A stretch of DNA of 64,000 bases. Origin: Yersinia massiliensis CCUG 53443. Lineage in GTDB: Bacteria; Pseudomonadota; Gammaproteobacteria; Enterobacterales; Enterobacteriaceae. Positions 29,944 to 39,733 of this stretch are shown in pieces. The stretch is from NCBI RefSeq assembly GCF_000312485.1, contig NZ_HE997643.1, positions 920,806-984,805 on the forward strand, in the 5' to 3' direction. A model generated the notes under the pieces. The model was not told the DNA's origin, did not search any database, and saw only the letters and a list, made by a program, of their open reading frames with translations. The position numbers and the translations under genes are program-made. How positions within the stretch are numbered: position 1 is the stretch's first letter; every line of letters starts with the position of its first letter.

Positions 29944-30895
29944 ACCATTCCTTATGCTTTAACGGCGTCATCATTGCGCCCACAATATCTGACAAAACGT
30001 TAATAACGATCACCAATGAACCGACGACCATCACACCAGCAGAAATAGCGGCGTAATCTTGTTGACGTATGGCGTTTATCAGCCAGCGGCCCAGGCCCGG
30101 CCAGTTAAAGACCACTTCGGTTATCATCGCCAATGTCAGCATGGTGGAAAACTGCAAGCCTAACTTCGGAATAATCGGGGGTAATGCATTATGAAGAACG
30201 TGGCGACGGATAATAGTGAACCGCGATAAACCCCGTGTTGCGGCCGCTTTAATGTAGTTCTGCCCGATGACATCATCAGTACTGGTACGCATCAGGCGAA
30301 TAACTTCGGTCGTTGGGGCGACAGCCAGTGCCGTGATAGGCAAGATCATATGTTGAATTGCACTGAGCATCATCTCTTCTCGGTACGGCGAAGGGGATAG
30401 CCAAGCATCCACTAAAGCCAGTCCGGTGACGGGTTTGACTTGATATAACAAGTCGTACCGACCAGAAACAGGTAACCAACCTAAATGCAGAGAAAAGAAC
30501 AACATAAGCAGCAATGCCAACCAAAAAACGGGGACAGAAAAGCCGACCAATGCAATGGAACTGATAGCGATATCGGGCCATTTACCGCGCATCACGCCCG
30601 CAATAATCCCCAAGGGAATACCGATAAACAGTGCCAATGAAAAGGCCAGAACACATAATTCCATCGTGGCGGGGAAGGCTTCACGCAGTTGCTCGCTAAT
30701 CGGTTGGCCGTTAATGCTGGATACACCGAAATCCCACTGAAGTAAGCTGCTGAAATAGAAACGATAAGCATCCAGCAACGCCACACCGTTTAAAGGCGCG
30801 TGAGGGGTGAAGTAGCTCAAGCTAAAACTAACCAGCGATAACATAAATAGTGTTATCACGAGCAGCAATAAGCGCCGCAATGTGAAGATAATCAT
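29930..30895 (-). CDS. sapB: Peptide ABC transporter permease SapB
   Basis: SapB is a 321-aa inner-membrane permease of the DppB/OppB type. Its first membrane segment is at residues 8-30 and the EAA loop reads [28 protein letters not shown]. Its ATG overlaps the sapA stop (ATGA arrangement), consistent with tight coupling within sapABCDF. Confidence 0.97.
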   Translation of the reverse strand: MIIFTLRRLLLLVITLFMLSLVSFSLSYFTPHAPLNGVALLDAYRFYFSSLLQWDFGVSSINGQPISEQLREAFPATMELCVLAFSLALFIGIPLGIIAGVMRGKWPDIAISSIALVGFSVPVFWLALLLMLFFSLHLGWLPVSGRYDLLYQVKPVTGLALVDAWLSPSPYREEMMLSAIQHMILPITALAVAPTTEVIRLMRTSTDDVIGQNYIKAAATRGLSRFTIIRRHVLHNALPPIIPKLGLQFSTMLTLAMITEVVFNWPGLGRWLINAIRQQDYAAISAGVMVVGSLVIVINVLSDIVGAMMTPLKHKEWYALR

Positions 30896-32544
30896 GGCTT
30901 TTTGCCCTCATCGCTTTCGCGGAATACACCAGCAAAAGATGAATTGCCAAACGGGCTTAATACCAAACCTTTAATATCATAGCGGTATGCCTGAAGCCGT
31001 AACGATGATGCTAATGGCAGCAGCGGTAATTGCTGTTCAAGAATACGCTGAGCCTGCTGATAATATTCAATACGCGCCGATAGTTGCTGAGAACGTAGTG
31101 CTTTTTGCAGCAGTTCATCAAATTCAGGGTCACACCAATGAGCATAGTTTGTTTGCGAACGAATTGCTGCACAGCTTAAAAGTGGGCGGAAGAAACTGTC
31201 TGGGTCGTTACTGTCCGTTGACCAACCCGACAGGGTTAAATCGTGATTCATCTCCATCAGGCGGGCTTCTTGAAAACGGCCTTCGACCGGGACGATATTG
31301 ACCGTAATACCGACTTGAGCTAAATCTGCCTGAATCAACTCCGCCGTTTTTAGTGGGCTAGGGTTGTAAGATTGCGATGCTGTTGGTACCCATAAATTAA
31401 GCTGTAATTTAGTTAGCCCCAATTCTTTAAGGATGGCTTTGGCTTTTTCAGGATTATATTCGGTAACCTGAGCCTGATTGTCGTAAGCCCATGACGCACG
31501 CGGCAAGATAGAGGCGGCCGTTTCAGCCGTACCGTAATAAATTGACTGCATCAATCGTTGGTTGTTAATCGATAGCGCTATGGCTTGACGCACGCGCTGG
31601 TCATTCAGCGGCGGTTTACGGGTATTGAATGCTAAATAGGCGACGTTCATCCCAGGGCGCAGTGTTAGGCGTAGGCGAGGGTCATCACGTAAAATCGACA
31701 ACTGGCTAGCAGCAGGGTAAGCCAACACATCGCATTCGCCCGTCAGTAATTTGGATAAACGTCCCGTCCCACCTGCACCCAAATCGATAACGACTTGAGG
31801 CATGCGTGGTAAACCTTTCCAGTAGTCACTATTACGGAACAAGCGGATATATTGCCCGGAGCGATACTCATCTAATAAGAAAGGGCCGGTTCCCACAGGC
31901 TCGCGATCGATCTGCTCTTGGCGGCCTTTCTTTGTTAAGTCACCGGCGTATTCAGCAGACAGCACGGGGGCATAGTGGGTAGCTAAATGCCAGAGAAACG
32001 AGGCATCGGGCGCTTTCAGCTTAAATTCGACCGTGTAATCATCCAGCTTTTTGACGCTTTCTACTGCATCGGCAAATTGTAAACTGTCAAAATAAGGGTA
32101 CTCGCCACCATTGACGTCGTGATAAGGATGCTTCGGATCAAAGACTCGCTGGAAACTGAATATCACATCATCGGCGTTCATCATTCGCGTAGGGGTAAAC
32201 CAGTCGGTGGTCTGAAACGGGACGTCTTTACGTAAATGAAAACGGTAGGTAGCCCCATTATCGAGCACTTGCCAGCTCTCGGCTAATTCAGGGATGAGTC
32301 GATAAGTATAAGGATCAACATCCAGCAGGCGGTCATACAATTGTGCTGCCAACGTATCAATAGTTAATCCGCTACTGGCCATCTGCGGATTAAAAGTATT
32401 CAGTATCCCGCTAACGCAATAGACAAATCCACGCTGGCGAATATCGGGCAGCGGTTGGTCAGGTAAGGGCGCTGGGGCAGTTTGCGCCAACGCAGGGGTC
32501 GCAAGGCAAGCCAGCGACAGCATCCAAATGAGTAAAACACGCAT
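30892..32544 (-). CDS. sapA: Periplasmic peptide-binding protein SapA
   Basis: SapA is the solute-binding protein of the Sap ABC importer, implicated in resistance to antimicrobial peptides in several Gram-negative pathogens. It has 550 aa. The start ATG 32542-32544 gives a typical signal peptide ([21 protein letters not shown]); upstream codons in frame are unlikely to be used. It has the family-5 solute-binding fold, with the conserved [21 protein letters not shown] segment. It is the first gene of the operon and is divergent from ryhB. Confidence 0.96.
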   Translation of the reverse strand: MRVLLIWMLSLACLATPALAQTAPAPLPDQPLPDIRQRGFVYCVSGILNTFNPQMASSGLTIDTLAAQLYDRLLDVDPYTYRLIPELAESWQVLDNGATYRFHLRKDVPFQTTDWFTPTRMMNADDVIFSFQRVFDPKHPYHDVNGGEYPYFDSLQFADAVESVKKLDDYTVEFKLKAPDASFLWHLATHYAPVLSAEYAGDLTKKGRQEQIDREPVGTGPFLLDEYRSGQYIRLFRNSDYWKGLPRMPQVVIDLGAGGTGRLSKLLTGECDVLAYPAASQLSILRDDPRLRLTLRPGMNVAYLAFNTRKPPLNDQRVRQAIALSINNQRLMQSIYYGTAETAASILPRASWAYDNQAQVTEYNPEKAKAILKELGLTKLQLNLWVPTASQSYNPSPLKTAELIQADLAQVGITVNIVPVEGRFQEARLMEMNHDLTLSGWSTDSNDPDSFFRPLLSCAAIRSQTNYAHWCDPEFDELLQKALRSQQLSARIEYYQQAQRILEQQLPLLPLASSLRLQAYRYDIKGLVLSPFGNSSFAGVFRESDEGKKP

Positions 32545-32680
32545 AAACGCTTCGCAGTCAGTAAGCAATACACTCAGTGTACCGTAATCTGACAGCGCCC
32601 CCAATCCATTGAGCAAAACTACTGCGCTGTCTGCTGGTTGTTGCATCAGTTGATGATAATTCCATCATTATTTATATGGT

Positions 32681-32699
32681 AATGAGAAAAATTCTCAAT
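32681..32699. promoter_or_regulatory. Fur-like palindrome 1 between sapA and ryhB
   Basis: AATGAGAA-AAA-TTCTCAAT is an inverted repeat of the common Fur-box form (TGAGAA-N3-TTCTCA). It is centred about 53 bp upstream of the predicted ryhB transcription start and about 146 bp upstream of sapA. Confidence 0.6.
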
Positions 32700-32721
32700 A
32701 AAACTATTTACAAGTGCTATT

Positions 32722-32740
32722 GATAACTATTATCATTGCT
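32722..32740. promoter_or_regulatory. Fur box 2 overlapping the ryhB promoter
   Basis: GATAACTATTATCATTGCT matches the 19-bp Fur consensus at 13 positions by eye. It covers a plausible -10 element (TATCAT, 32731-32736) whose -35 is TTTACA at 32707-32712. Iron-loaded Fur bound here would silence ryhB, as in E. coli. Confidence 0.75.
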
Positions 32741-32742
32741 TT

Positions 32743-32846
32743 GCTCTTCGGGATAAAGCCAACGGTTTCAGGCTTTTGATAGGAAAGCACGACATTGCTC
32801 ACATTGCTTCCAGTATTATTTAGCCAGCTCGGGTGCTGGCTTTTTT

Positions 32847-32849
<3 letters not shown>
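32743..32849 (+). ncRNA. ryhB: Iron-responsive small RNA RyhB
   Basis: The core AAGCACGACATTGCTCAC (from 32785) and the adjoining ACATTGCTTCCAGTATTA are the invariant pairing segment of E. coli RyhB. It is followed by the same terminator stem (AGCCAGC/GCTGGCT) and a run of nine T. A Fur box overlaps the promoter. RyhB pairs with Hfq and represses iron-using proteins when iron is scarce; sodB, an established target, is in this window with matching complementarity at its start codon. The 5' third differs from E. coli, so the exact start (about 32743) is inferred from the promoter. Its location between sapA and pspF is not the E. coli location. Yersinia carry two RyhB copies, and this is one of them. 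Confidence 0.93.
32822..32849 (+). terminator. Terminator of ryhB
   Basis: A 7-bp GC-rich stem (AGCCAGC/GCTGGCT) with a 6-nt loop (TCGGGT) and a nine-base T run. The T run directly abuts an ERIC element. Confidence 0.92.
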
Positions 32850-32973
<124 letters not shown>

Positions 32974-32980
32974 CTTTCTA

Positions 32981-33023
32981 TCGTCCTTGAAGCCGCAGCC
33001 GCGTTAGCGGCACTCCGGAATCA
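32981..33023. repeat. Truncated ERIC fragment at the pspF stop
   Basis: A 35-base segment (32981-33015) repeats 32855-32889 with one mismatch. It is followed by GGAATCAC, which matches the ERIC interior with a short deletion. The fragment runs into the pspF stop codon, which appears to lie in repeat-derived sequence. Confidence 0.75.
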
Positions 33024-34037
33024 CTCGCCCGTTAATATGGCATGTTTTTTTAGCATGCCTCGCAACTGATGGTACGTTAGCCCTAGCAAACTTGCAGCTT
33101 TGCGCTGATTGAAACGCGCCTGCTCCAATGCATGTTTGATCATCTGCTGCTCGCTATCATGCAGCCAATGTTTCAGGTCGATAGGCAGTGCCGGAAGTGC
33201 GGGAGATTCATCTGCTGTGGTCGCTAAAGCCTGCGGTTCGATCGCCGAGTGCTCATTGCTTGAGCGGGCGGCGAAAGGATTGATAATGATGTTATCCAGC
33301 GGCTGAAGGTTGTCTCCATGACGATACACAGAACGTTCAACCACATTTTTCAACTCACGAACATTGCCCGGCCAGAGGTACGCCAATAATTGCGCTTTTG
33401 CCGATGGCGTAAAACCGGGGAAGAGAGGTAGACCTAACTCACGGCACATCTGGATGGCAAAATGTTCAGCCAATAACATGATGTCCTGCTGACGTTCACG
33501 TAACGGCGGTAATTGCACCACATCGAAGGCAAGGCGATCCAGTAGGTCGGCGCGGAATTTACCGGCAGCGGCTAATGCTGGCAAATTGTCATTGGTCGCA
33601 CAAACCAGCCGGACATCGACTTGCAGCGGTTGGCTGCCGCCAACACGTTCCAAATGACCATATTCAATAACCCGCAATAGTTTTTCTTGCACCAGCATCG
33701 GGGCCGTTGCCAGCTCATCCAGAAATAGCGTGCCGCCATCAGCGCGTTCGAAGCGACCTAGATGGCGTTTTTGCGCGCCGGTAAAGGCACCCGCTTCATG
33801 GCCAAAGAGTTCAGAGTCGAGCAGATTTTCATTGAGAGCCGCGCAGTTCAATGAGATGAAAGGTCCTTGCCAGCGCTCGGATAAATAATGGAGGCGGTGG
33901 GCAATCAGTTCTTTGCCGGTACCGCGCTCGCCAATCACTAATACAGGCTTATTCAGTTTCGCCAGTCCTGAAACTTGTTCCAGCACTTCGACAAATGAGT
34001 TTGCTTCGCCCAAGAGGTTATCTAATTGCTCGATCAT
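33021..34037 (-). CDS. pspF: Sigma-54 enhancer-binding activator PspF
   Basis: PspF drives the psp promoter with sigma-54 RNA polymerase and is held inactive by PspA. It has 338 aa. The AAA+ domain has Walker A GERGTGKE, the sigma-54 contact loop GAFTGA, Walker B GTLFLDEL and arginine fingers (FRADLLDRL). The C-terminal Fis-type HTH reads NQRKAASLLGLTYHQLRGMLKKH. There is no N-terminal sensor domain, as usual for PspF. The start is taken at ATG 34035-34037; a TTG 15 bp upstream is an alternative. Compared with E. coli the protein ends four residues later (LTGE), at an ERIC fragment. Confidence 0.96.
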   Translation of the reverse strand: MIEQLDNLLGEANSFVEVLEQVSGLAKLNKPVLVIGERGTGKELIAHRLHYLSERWQGPFISLNCAALNENLLDSELFGHEAGAFTGAQKRHLGRFERADGGTLFLDELATAPMLVQEKLLRVIEYGHLERVGGSQPLQVDVRLVCATNDNLPALAAAGKFRADLLDRLAFDVVQLPPLRERQQDIMLLAEHFAIQMCRELGLPLFPGFTPSAKAQLLAYLWPGNVRELKNVVERSVYRHGDNLQPLDNIIINPFAARSSNEHSAIEPQALATTADESPALPALPIDLKHWLHDSEQQMIKHALEQARFNQRKAASLLGLTYHQLRGMLKKHAILTGE

Positions 34038-34145
34038 GATGAAATTCGCCAATTATTGGTTAATATAATCACTCTACATTTTTATGCCAAATAGGCAAAA
34101 AATATTTTTCTGTTATTTTTCATGTAATTATGTTTTATGAAAAGT

Positions 34146-34162
34146 TGGCACGACTCTTGATA
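34146..34162 (+). promoter_or_regulatory. Sigma-54 promoter of pspABCD
   Basis: TTGGCAC-N5-TTGAT fits the -24/-12 sigma-54 consensus (TGGCAC-N5-TTGCW). It lies about 137 bp upstream of pspA in the 261-bp spacer divergent from pspF. The AT-rich stretch just upstream (34070-34135), with a TGCC-AAATA-GGCA palindrome at about 34083-34095, is where PspF enhancer sites and IHF binding would be expected. Confidence 0.85.
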
Positions 34163-34298
34163 TTGTCTACGTGAATGAATATTTCTCTGCGGATAGCGTT
34201 TAGCATGATTAAGCGTCTACGAGTCACACCGCCGAACGCTATTACGTCAGCAAGCACTATTACGTCAGAGAGTTAACACGTCAAAGAGGATATTAATT

Positions 34299-34964
34299 AT
34301 GGGTATTTTTTCACGCTTTGCCGATATCGTGAACGCTAACATCAATACATTACTGGACAAAGCGGAAGACCCGCAAAAATTAGTCCGGCTGATGATTCAA
34401 GAAATGGAAGATACGCTGGTTGAGATTCGCTCAACCTCTGCCCGTGCTTTGGCTGAGAAAAAACAACTGCTGCGTCGCATTGATCACAGCGAAAGCCAGC
34501 AGCAAGAGTGGCAGGAAAAAGCCGAGCTGGCTTTGCGTAAGGATAAGGAAGACTTAGCGCGAGCAGCACTGATTGAAAAGCAAAAAGTGGCGGCACTCAC
34601 CGACACATTAACGCATGAAGTCGCCACTGTGGATGAAACGCTCAGCCGGATGAAGCATGAAATCACAGAGCTGGAAAGTAAATTAACTGAAACCCGAGCC
34701 CGCCAGCAAGCACTGACCTTACGTCATCAAGCTGCGGCATCATCCCGCGATGTTCGTCGCCAGTTAGACAGCGGCAAACTGGATGAAGCGATGGCACGTT
34801 TCGAGCAATTTGAGCGCCGTATTGATCATATGGAAGCCGAAGCGGAAACCGTGGGCGTCGGTAAACAAAAGTCATTGGATCAGCAATTTGCTGAACTCAA
34901 AGTTGATGATGAAATCAATAACCAATTGGCTGCACTGAAAGCGAAAATGAATTCAGCACAGTGA
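34299..34964 (+). CDS. pspA: Phage-shock protein PspA
   Basis: PspA is a 221-aa, almost wholly coiled-coil protein of the PspA/Vipp1/ESCRT-III family. It binds PspF to keep the regulon off. Under membrane stress it assembles on the inner membrane and preserves the proton-motive force. The N-terminal amphipathic helix ([25 protein letters not shown]) and the conserved [16 protein letters not shown] are intact. AAAGAGG precedes the ATG. It is first in the operon after the sigma-54 promoter. Confidence 0.98.
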   Translation: MGIFSRFADIVNANINTLLDKAEDPQKLVRLMIQEMEDTLVEIRSTSARALAEKKQLLRRIDHSESQQQEWQEKAELALRKDKEDLARAALIEKQKVAALTDTLTHEVATVDETLSRMKHEITELESKLTETRARQQALTLRHQAAASSRDVRRQLDSGKLDEAMARFEQFERRIDHMEAEAETVGVGKQKSLDQQFAELKVDDEINNQLAALKAKMNSAQ

Positions 34965-35047
34965 CAAAAACAGGCAGGCCATCGCCAAATGACGGCCTGC
35001 CATAATGAAAATGCAGATATCCGCAACAAAAGGATTAAGGGGAACGA

Positions 35048-35275
35048 ATGAGTATCCTGTTTCTTGCCATACCGCTGACAATTTTTGTGCTTTTTGTGGC
35101 CCCCATCTGGTTATGGTTACACTACAGTAATCGCCAGCAAAGCGGTGCTCAGTTGAGCCATCAGGATATGCAACGTTTGTCTCAGTTGACAGATGATGCG
35201 CGCCAGATGCGTGAGCGAATCCAGTCATTGGAAGAGATCCTTGATGCACAGCATCCGAACTGGAGGCAGTCATAA
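35048..35275 (+). CDS. pspB: Phage-shock protein PspB
   Basis: PspB is a 75-aa inner-membrane protein: one N-terminal membrane segment (residues about 4-24), then a cytoplasmic helix with a leucine-zipper-like pattern. It forms a sensor complex with PspC that relieves PspA inhibition of PspF. Its stop overlaps the pspC start by one base (TAATG), implying coupled translation. In Yersinia PspB and PspC protect against secretin toxicity. Confidence 0.96.
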   Translation: MSILFLAIPLTIFVLFVAPIWLWLHYSNRQQSGAQLSHQDMQRLSQLTDDARQMRERIQSLEEILDAQHPNWRQS

Positions 35276-35649
35276 TGAGTAATAACTTTAAAAGTAATGT
35301 ATTAAGCAGCAAGAAACTGTATCGGGTGCCAGAAGAGGGCATGGTCAAAGGGGTGTGCGCGGGGTTGGCACACTATTTTGATATCCCAGTAAGATTGATT
35401 CGAGTGATGGTGGTGTTATCGCTATTTTTCGGTTTATTCGTCTTCACCATTGCGGCTTATATCGTACTGACGTTTATGCTAGAACCTGCACCCGCAGCCA
35501 GTTTCAGTGAGCATCGAGAAGCGACACCTCGGCAACTTTTAGATCAACTCGAGTATGAGTTAGGTGCAGGGGAGCAGCGTTTACGTCAAGTTGAACGCTA
35601 TGTCACTTCAGATACATTTGTGGTGGAACGCCGTTTTCGTCAGTTGTAA
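35275..35649 (+). CDS. pspC: Phage-shock protein PspC
   Basis: PspC is a 124-aa inner-membrane sensor. The PspC domain is at residues about 14-75 (KLYRVPEEGMVKGVCAGLAHYFDIPVRLIRV with the following membrane helix). A cytoplasmic/periplasmic tail carries a coiled region after it. It works with PspB to detect secretin mislocalisation and recruit PspA. It is coupled to pspB by a one-base overlap. Confidence 0.96.
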   Translation: MSNNFKSNVLSSKKLYRVPEEGMVKGVCAGLAHYFDIPVRLIRVMVVLSLFFGLFVFTIAAYIVLTFMLEPAPAASFSEHREATPRQLLDQLEYELGAGEQRLRQVERYVTSDTFVVERRFRQL

Positions 35650-35706
35650 TGCTGAAAGTACCATGCTGACAAAATCAATATAATCACCCCTGCCGGAGGG
35701 CAATCG

Positions 35707-35946
35707 ATGAACAATAATCCCGCCCGTACTCGAGCAGGTGTAGTATTAACCACATTGATGAAGATTATTTTTACTGTTGCATTGACCTATGGCCCAGCAG
35801 GCGCCGCGGGTTTTATTGTTAAGAATGTCAGCCGTAAGCCTCTGCGCTGGTTGCTGCTAATCATGCTGGAACCGATGCTAAAACGTGCAATGGCGGCAAC
35901 GGCGGGTAAATTTGCTAAGGAGAAGCATGAAACGACTGCAAAATGA
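35707..35946 (+). CDS. pspD: Phage-shock protein PspD
   Basis: PspD is a 79-aa peripheral membrane protein with two hydrophobic stretches (about residues 10-38 and 46-60) and a basic C-terminus. It is the fourth gene of the psp operon and its role is minor or unknown. CCGGAGGG precedes ATG 35707. Its 3' end overlaps ycjX by 20 bp, showing that ycjX and ycjF belong to the same transcript here. Confidence 0.9.
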   Translation: MNNNPARTRAGVVLTTLMKIIFTVALTYGPAGAAGFIVKNVSRKPLRWLLLIMLEPMLKRAMAATAGKFAKEKHETTAK

Positions 35947-37324
35947 GATCACATCATTGGTTAACCGTGGGATGGATCGTCATCTCCGGTTGGCAGTAAC
36001 AGGTCTGAGTCGTAGCGGTAAAACAGCATTCATCACTTCTTTAGTGAATCAATTACTTCATATTCACAGCGGCGCACGTTTGCCGCTGTTTTCTGCTGCG
36101 CGTGAGGAGCGGTTACTGGGCGTTAAACGCGTACCGCAGCGCGATCTCGGTATTCAGCGATTTACTTATGATGAAGGATTGGCGGCGCTGTATGGCACTC
36201 CACCTAATTGGCCGACGCCGACACGCGGTGTCAGCGAGATTCGTTTAGCGCTGCGTTTTCGATCCGGCGATTCTTTGCTACGCCATTTTAAAGAAACATC
36301 GACATTATATTTAGAGATTGTCGATTATCCGGGCGAATGGCTGTTAGACCTTCCCATGTTGGAACAAGACTACCTAAGCTGGTCGCGCCAGATGGCTGGT
36401 CTGTTACAAGGGGATCGCGAAACTTGGGCTCAACCTTGGCTAACGCTATGCCAGCAGTGTGATCCTCTCGCCCCAGCAGATGAGAATCAGTTGGCCGCCA
36501 TTGCTCAGGCCTATACCGATTATCTGGTTCGCTGCAAAAATGAAGGGCTGCATTTCATACAACCAGGTCGCTTTGTATTGCCTGGTGATATGGCGGGTGC
36601 GCCTGCGTTGCAGTTTTTCCCTTGGCCAGACGTGAATGGCTTAGGCGAGTCTCGACTAGCACAGGCGGATAAACACTCCAATTTAGGCATGTTGCGCACT
36701 CGTTTTAATTATTACTGCAACGCGGTCGTCAAAGGCTTTTATAAAGAACATTTTGTACGTTTTGACCGGCAAATCGTTTTGGTCGATTGCCTGCAACCCT
36801 TGAATAGCGGACCGCAAGCATTCAATGACATGCGTTTGGCACTGACACAACTGATGCAAAGCTTCCATTACGGTAAGCGCACTTTATTCCGACGCTTATT
36901 CTCGCCGTGTATTGATAAATTAATGTTTGCAGCCACCAAAGCGGACCATGTTACTGCTGACCAACATGCAAATCTGGTTTCGCTATTACAGCAACTCGTG
37001 CAGGAGGCTTGGCAGAATGCCGCATTTGAAGGCATCAGCATGGATTGTGTTGGGTTGGCTTCGGTACAGGCAACGGAAAGTGGCATAGTCGACCATCAAG
37101 GACAAAAAATACCCGCGCTACGAGGGAACCGCTTGCTTGATGGTGCGCCGCTGACCGTCTTTCCTGGTGATGTACCAGCCCGCTTGCCGGGGCCTGCATT
37201 CTGGCAACAGCAGGGATTTCATTTTGATGAATTTCGCCCACAAGCGGTGAATGTCGATAGCCCATTACCCCATATCCGGCTGGATGCAGTGATGGAGTTT
37301 TTATTGGGAGATAAATTGCGATGA
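35927..37324 (+). CDS. ycjX: P-loop NTPase YcjX (DUF463)
   Basis: This is a 465-aa stress protein of the psp regulon with a P-loop ([14 protein letters not shown], residues about 25-38) and a GTPase-like fold. The start ATG 35927 has AAGGAG 3 nt upstream and gives the E. coli length; the frame is open further upstream inside pspD. Function is unknown, probably membrane- or envelope-related. It overlaps pspD by 20 bp and ycjF by 4 bp (ATGA). Confidence 0.94.
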   Translation: MKRLQNEITSLVNRGMDRHLRLAVTGLSRSGKTAFITSLVNQLLHIHSGARLPLFSAAREERLLGVKRVPQRDLGIQRFTYDEGLAALYGTPPNWPTPTRGVSEIRLALRFRSGDSLLRHFKETSTLYLEIVDYPGEWLLDLPMLEQDYLSWSRQMAGLLQGDRETWAQPWLTLCQQCDPLAPADENQLAAIAQAYTDYLVRCKNEGLHFIQPGRFVLPGDMAGAPALQFFPWPDVNGLGESRLAQADKHSNLGMLRTRFNYYCNAVVKGFYKEHFVRFDRQIVLVDCLQPLNSGPQAFNDMRLALTQLMQSFHYGKRTLFRRLFSPCIDKLMFAATKADHVTADQHANLVSLLQQLVQEAWQNAAFEGISMDCVGLASVQATESGIVDHQGQKIPALRGNRLLDGAPLTVFPGDVPARLPGPAFWQQQGFHFDEFRPQAVNVDSPLPHIRLDAVMEFLLGDKLR

Positions 37325-38382
37325 GCGAACCATTGAAACCACGGATCGATTTTGAACAGCCTTTGCAACCGTTGGATGAGCCGGTCCTAAAAGCCGCGCA
37401 AGCTTTTGATCATCAAGCTGCGGAGAATTTTTATCCTGCAGCCCCCGAGTTGGACGCGGAAGCTGAAGATGGCCGAGTGGAAGGGCTGGTCAATGCCGCG
37501 TTAAAACCGAGGCGCAGCCTGTGGCGCAAAATGGTGACCGCAGGTCTGGCACTCTTTGGCGTCAGTGTAATTGCGCAGTCTGTGCAGTGGGTTAATCAGG
37601 CCTGGCAACAACAGGACTGGATAGCATTGGGTGCGACGACCGCTGGTGGGCTGATTGTACTGGCAGGCGTGGGATCGGTGCTAACGGAATGGCGACGTTT
37701 ATACCGCCTACGGCAGCGGGCGGAAGAGCGAGATATTGCGCGTGAATTGTTAGTCAGCCACGGGATCGGTCAGGGGCGTGTTTTTTGTGAAAAATTAGCT
37801 CGCCAAGCAGGGTTGGATCAAGGACACCCGGCACTCCAGCGCTGGCAAGCCTCGCTTCATGAAACGCATAATGATAGAGAAGTGGTCGAGCTTTACGCGA
37901 AATTGGTGCAACCCGCGCTCGATAATCAGGCGAGAGCTGAAATTAGCCGATATGCAGCCGAATCCGCTTTAATGATCGCCGTCAGTCCGTTGGCATTGGT
38001 GGATATGGCATTTATTGCTTGGCGCAATATTCGACTGATTAACCGTATTGCTGCTCTTTATGGTATCGAATTAGGGTATTTCAGCCGTATTCGTTTATTC
38101 CGTTTAGTCTTGCTGAATATTGCCTTTGCAGGTGCTTCTGAATTGGTCAGAGAAGTTGGGATGGACTGGTTATCGCAGGATCTGGCTGCACGTTTATCTG
38201 CTCGTGCAGCACAAGGGATCGGAGCAGGGCTACTCACTGCGCGATTGGGGATCAAAGCGATGGAACTATGCCGCCCATTGCCTTGGCTTGAGGGAGATAA
38301 ACCCAAGTTAGGCGATTTCCGCCGCCAATTGGTCAGCCAGTTGAAAAATACGTTGCCGAAGAAAGACAAGTCGAGCCAATAG
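37321..38382 (+). CDS. ycjF: Inner-membrane protein YcjF (DUF697)
   Basis: This is a 353-aa protein with a charged N-terminus, two central membrane segments (residues about 70-92 and 101-122) and a C-terminal DUF697 domain with further hydrophobic helices. It is always paired with ycjX and is the last gene of the psp transcript. Function is unknown. In E. coli tyrR follows directly; here a toxin-antitoxin pair on the other strand intervenes. Confidence 0.93.
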   Translation: MSEPLKPRIDFEQPLQPLDEPVLKAAQAFDHQAAENFYPAAPELDAEAEDGRVEGLVNAALKPRRSLWRKMVTAGLALFGVSVIAQSVQWVNQAWQQQDWIALGATTAGGLIVLAGVGSVLTEWRRLYRLRQRAEERDIARELLVSHGIGQGRVFCEKLARQAGLDQGHPALQRWQASLHETHNDREVVELYAKLVQPALDNQARAEISRYAAESALMIAVSPLALVDMAFIAWRNIRLINRIAALYGIELGYFSRIRLFRLVLLNIAFAGASELVREVGMDWLSQDLAARLSARAAQGIGAGLLTARLGIKAMELCRPLPWLEGDKPKLGDFRRQLVSQLKNTLPKKDKSSQ

Positions 38383-38424
38383 TAGTGAGATACAGAATGG
38401 CGAGAAACAGGGTTACCGCGATGG

Positions 38425-38883
38425 TTATTTCAGCCGTGGATCAAAAGAGAACGGAAGCGGTTTGACACTGTTCAAGCAAATCTGAAAGTCTTTGTGGCGC
38501 GGATTGACCAGCATATTATTTTCTGAAGGCACCAGAGTGGAGGGTACCAGTAATCCAACGGAGGATTCTGATTCTAACCACTCAGTGCCGACATCCATTG
38601 TGGTGGCGGGAGCGGGGTCGTTGCGCCAATCAATGGGCCAATCTGTTGGATGCAACAGCATAATATTGTTGTCATCAATCTCAATTTGAAATAGCTCAAA
38701 CTCACTGAGAGTTGAACTGTCTTGAATATGCGCCAACGTTTCTAACATTGCTAACGATACGCTGCTGGCTAAATAAATCGCGGAGTGGCCCTTATGGTTC
38801 CAGCGGCCACCATAGATTTCAGCGCCATAACCAGTCCAAGTTGACGCCAAATAACGGCGCATCACTATGCGGTAAAGCATCAT
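38425..38883 (-). CDS. RES-domain toxin (probable NAD+-degrading)
   Basis: This is a 152-aa RES-family toxin, a group related to ADP-ribosyltransferases that depletes NAD+. The N-terminus MMLYRIVMRRYLASTWTG and the motif GGRWNHKGHSAIYLASS contain the conserved Arg. Glu follows in LAMLETLAH, and the late conserved Ser region is in the C-terminal half. It lies 85 bp downstream of a matching Xre/MbcA-type antitoxin on the same strand. The toxin frame has no stop from inside the antitoxin gene to its own ATG, and the ATG lacks a strong ribosome site, so weak or coupled translation is likely. Confidence 0.9.
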   Translation of the reverse strand: MMLYRIVMRRYLASTWTGYGAEIYGGRWNHKGHSAIYLASSVSLAMLETLAHIQDSSTLSEFELFQIEIDDNNIMLLHPTDWPIDWRNDPAPATTMDVGTEWLESESSVGLLVPSTLVPSENNMLVNPRHKDFQICLNSVKPLPFSFDPRLK

Positions 38884-38968
38884 AAATGTCGGTCCATCGA
38901 GTTGTCTGTCATTGTATCCATACCCCTTTATTTCGCTTCCCCACGCTCTATTCCCGCAGATTGCGCGA

Positions 38969-39415
38969 TTAAGAGAATACGCCGTGTTCTAACCGCCCAA
39001 TTAAATCAGAAACTTCTAAGGCGCCGGTTTCTGTCTCTAATAATGAGTCGGGACTGCGGTGACCCAAACCTTTAATCGGCGTTGACATCCAAGTGATAGC
39101 CTTGCCTTTATCGCCACCAAAAAGATCAACAGCAGCATCCATGACACGTACAAAACGCGCAATGCGCTCACTCTCTTCCGGCGTGAAACGGCCATCATGA
39201 GTGCGCCGGCGGGTTAGGCTACGGCTGGGGATCCCTGTTGCGCGTAGAATCTCAGACTTAGGTATCGCAGCCCAAAGGTGAATGCTATCGATAACATCAA
39301 CAGAAAAGCCTAATTTTATGCTGTCGACCAAGACGGTGCCGCGGCTGGCGGGCAGGCCGATTTCACGCCATAGCGCGCCCGTCTTGGCTGTTGGGGTGGG
39401 GTGATATGCTCTCAT
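38969..39415 (-). CDS. Xre/MbcA/ParS-type antitoxin of the RES toxin
   Basis: This 148-aa antitoxin has an N-terminal Xre-like helical region (residues about 30-70, with IPKSEILRATGIPSRSLTRRR as the recognition helices) and a C-terminal DUF2384 toxin-binding domain (ERIARFVRVMDAAVDLFGGDKGKAITWMSTPIKGLGHRSP). GAGGAGG precedes the ATG. A long imperfect inverted repeat directly upstream is the likely autoregulatory operator. The pair is an insertion between ycjF and tyrR. Confidence 0.9.
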   Translation of the reverse strand: MRAYHPTPTAKTGALWREIGLPASRGTVLVDSIKLGFSVDVIDSIHLWAAIPKSEILRATGIPSRSLTRRRTHDGRFTPEESERIARFVRVMDAAVDLFGGDKGKAITWMSTPIKGLGHRSPDSLLETETGALEVSDLIGRLEHGVFS

Positions 39416-39425
39416 GTAACCTCCT

Positions 39426-39462
39426 CGGTCATATGGCTACCTATACTATAGCCAGTTGGCCG
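39426..39462. promoter_or_regulatory. Inverted-repeat operator of the RES/Xre operon
   Basis: CGGTCATATGGCTA and TAGCCAGTTGGCCG are 14-base arms pairing at 11 positions (innermost TGGCTA/TAGCCA perfect) around a 9-bp centre. They start 11 bp upstream of the antitoxin ATG and overlap a plausible -10 (TATAGT on the minus strand). Confidence 0.6.
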
Positions 39463-39637
39463 AAACAAAGCAAAGTGTCACTGGACCTTGACGCAAGAAG
39501 TTGACGTGACTGAGCATTATTTTATTCTAAATAATTCATTGAAAAAATAATATGCAACTAAATAATCTGGCATGGTTAGTTGATAATTTCCTATTTATTC
39601 CAACAAAGGGGTAAAAAAATAGCAAAAAGCCGATTCC

Positions 39638-39655
39638 TGTCAACTTTTGCTGACA
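39638..39655. promoter_or_regulatory. Candidate TyrR box in the tyrR leader
   Basis: TGTCAA-N6-CTGACA has the symmetry and the invariant G and C, 14 bp apart, of the TyrR box (TGTAAA-N6-TTTACA). It is about 79 bp upstream of the tyrR start. Autoregulation of tyrR is known in E. coli. The remainder of the 318-bp spacer 39416-39733 holds the antitoxin operator and AT-rich DNA. Confidence 0.45.
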
Positions 39656-39733
39656 GACTGCTTCATCAGTGAGAAGGGACAGGGTATTATCTTAGGCAGA
39701 ATTCCGCACCTGCCATATATAAGGTCGATACTG

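Noticed and set aside
33021-34052. Longer PspF starting at TTG 34052
   Set aside because: ATG 34037 aligns better with the E. coli N-terminus; neither start has a strong ribosome site.
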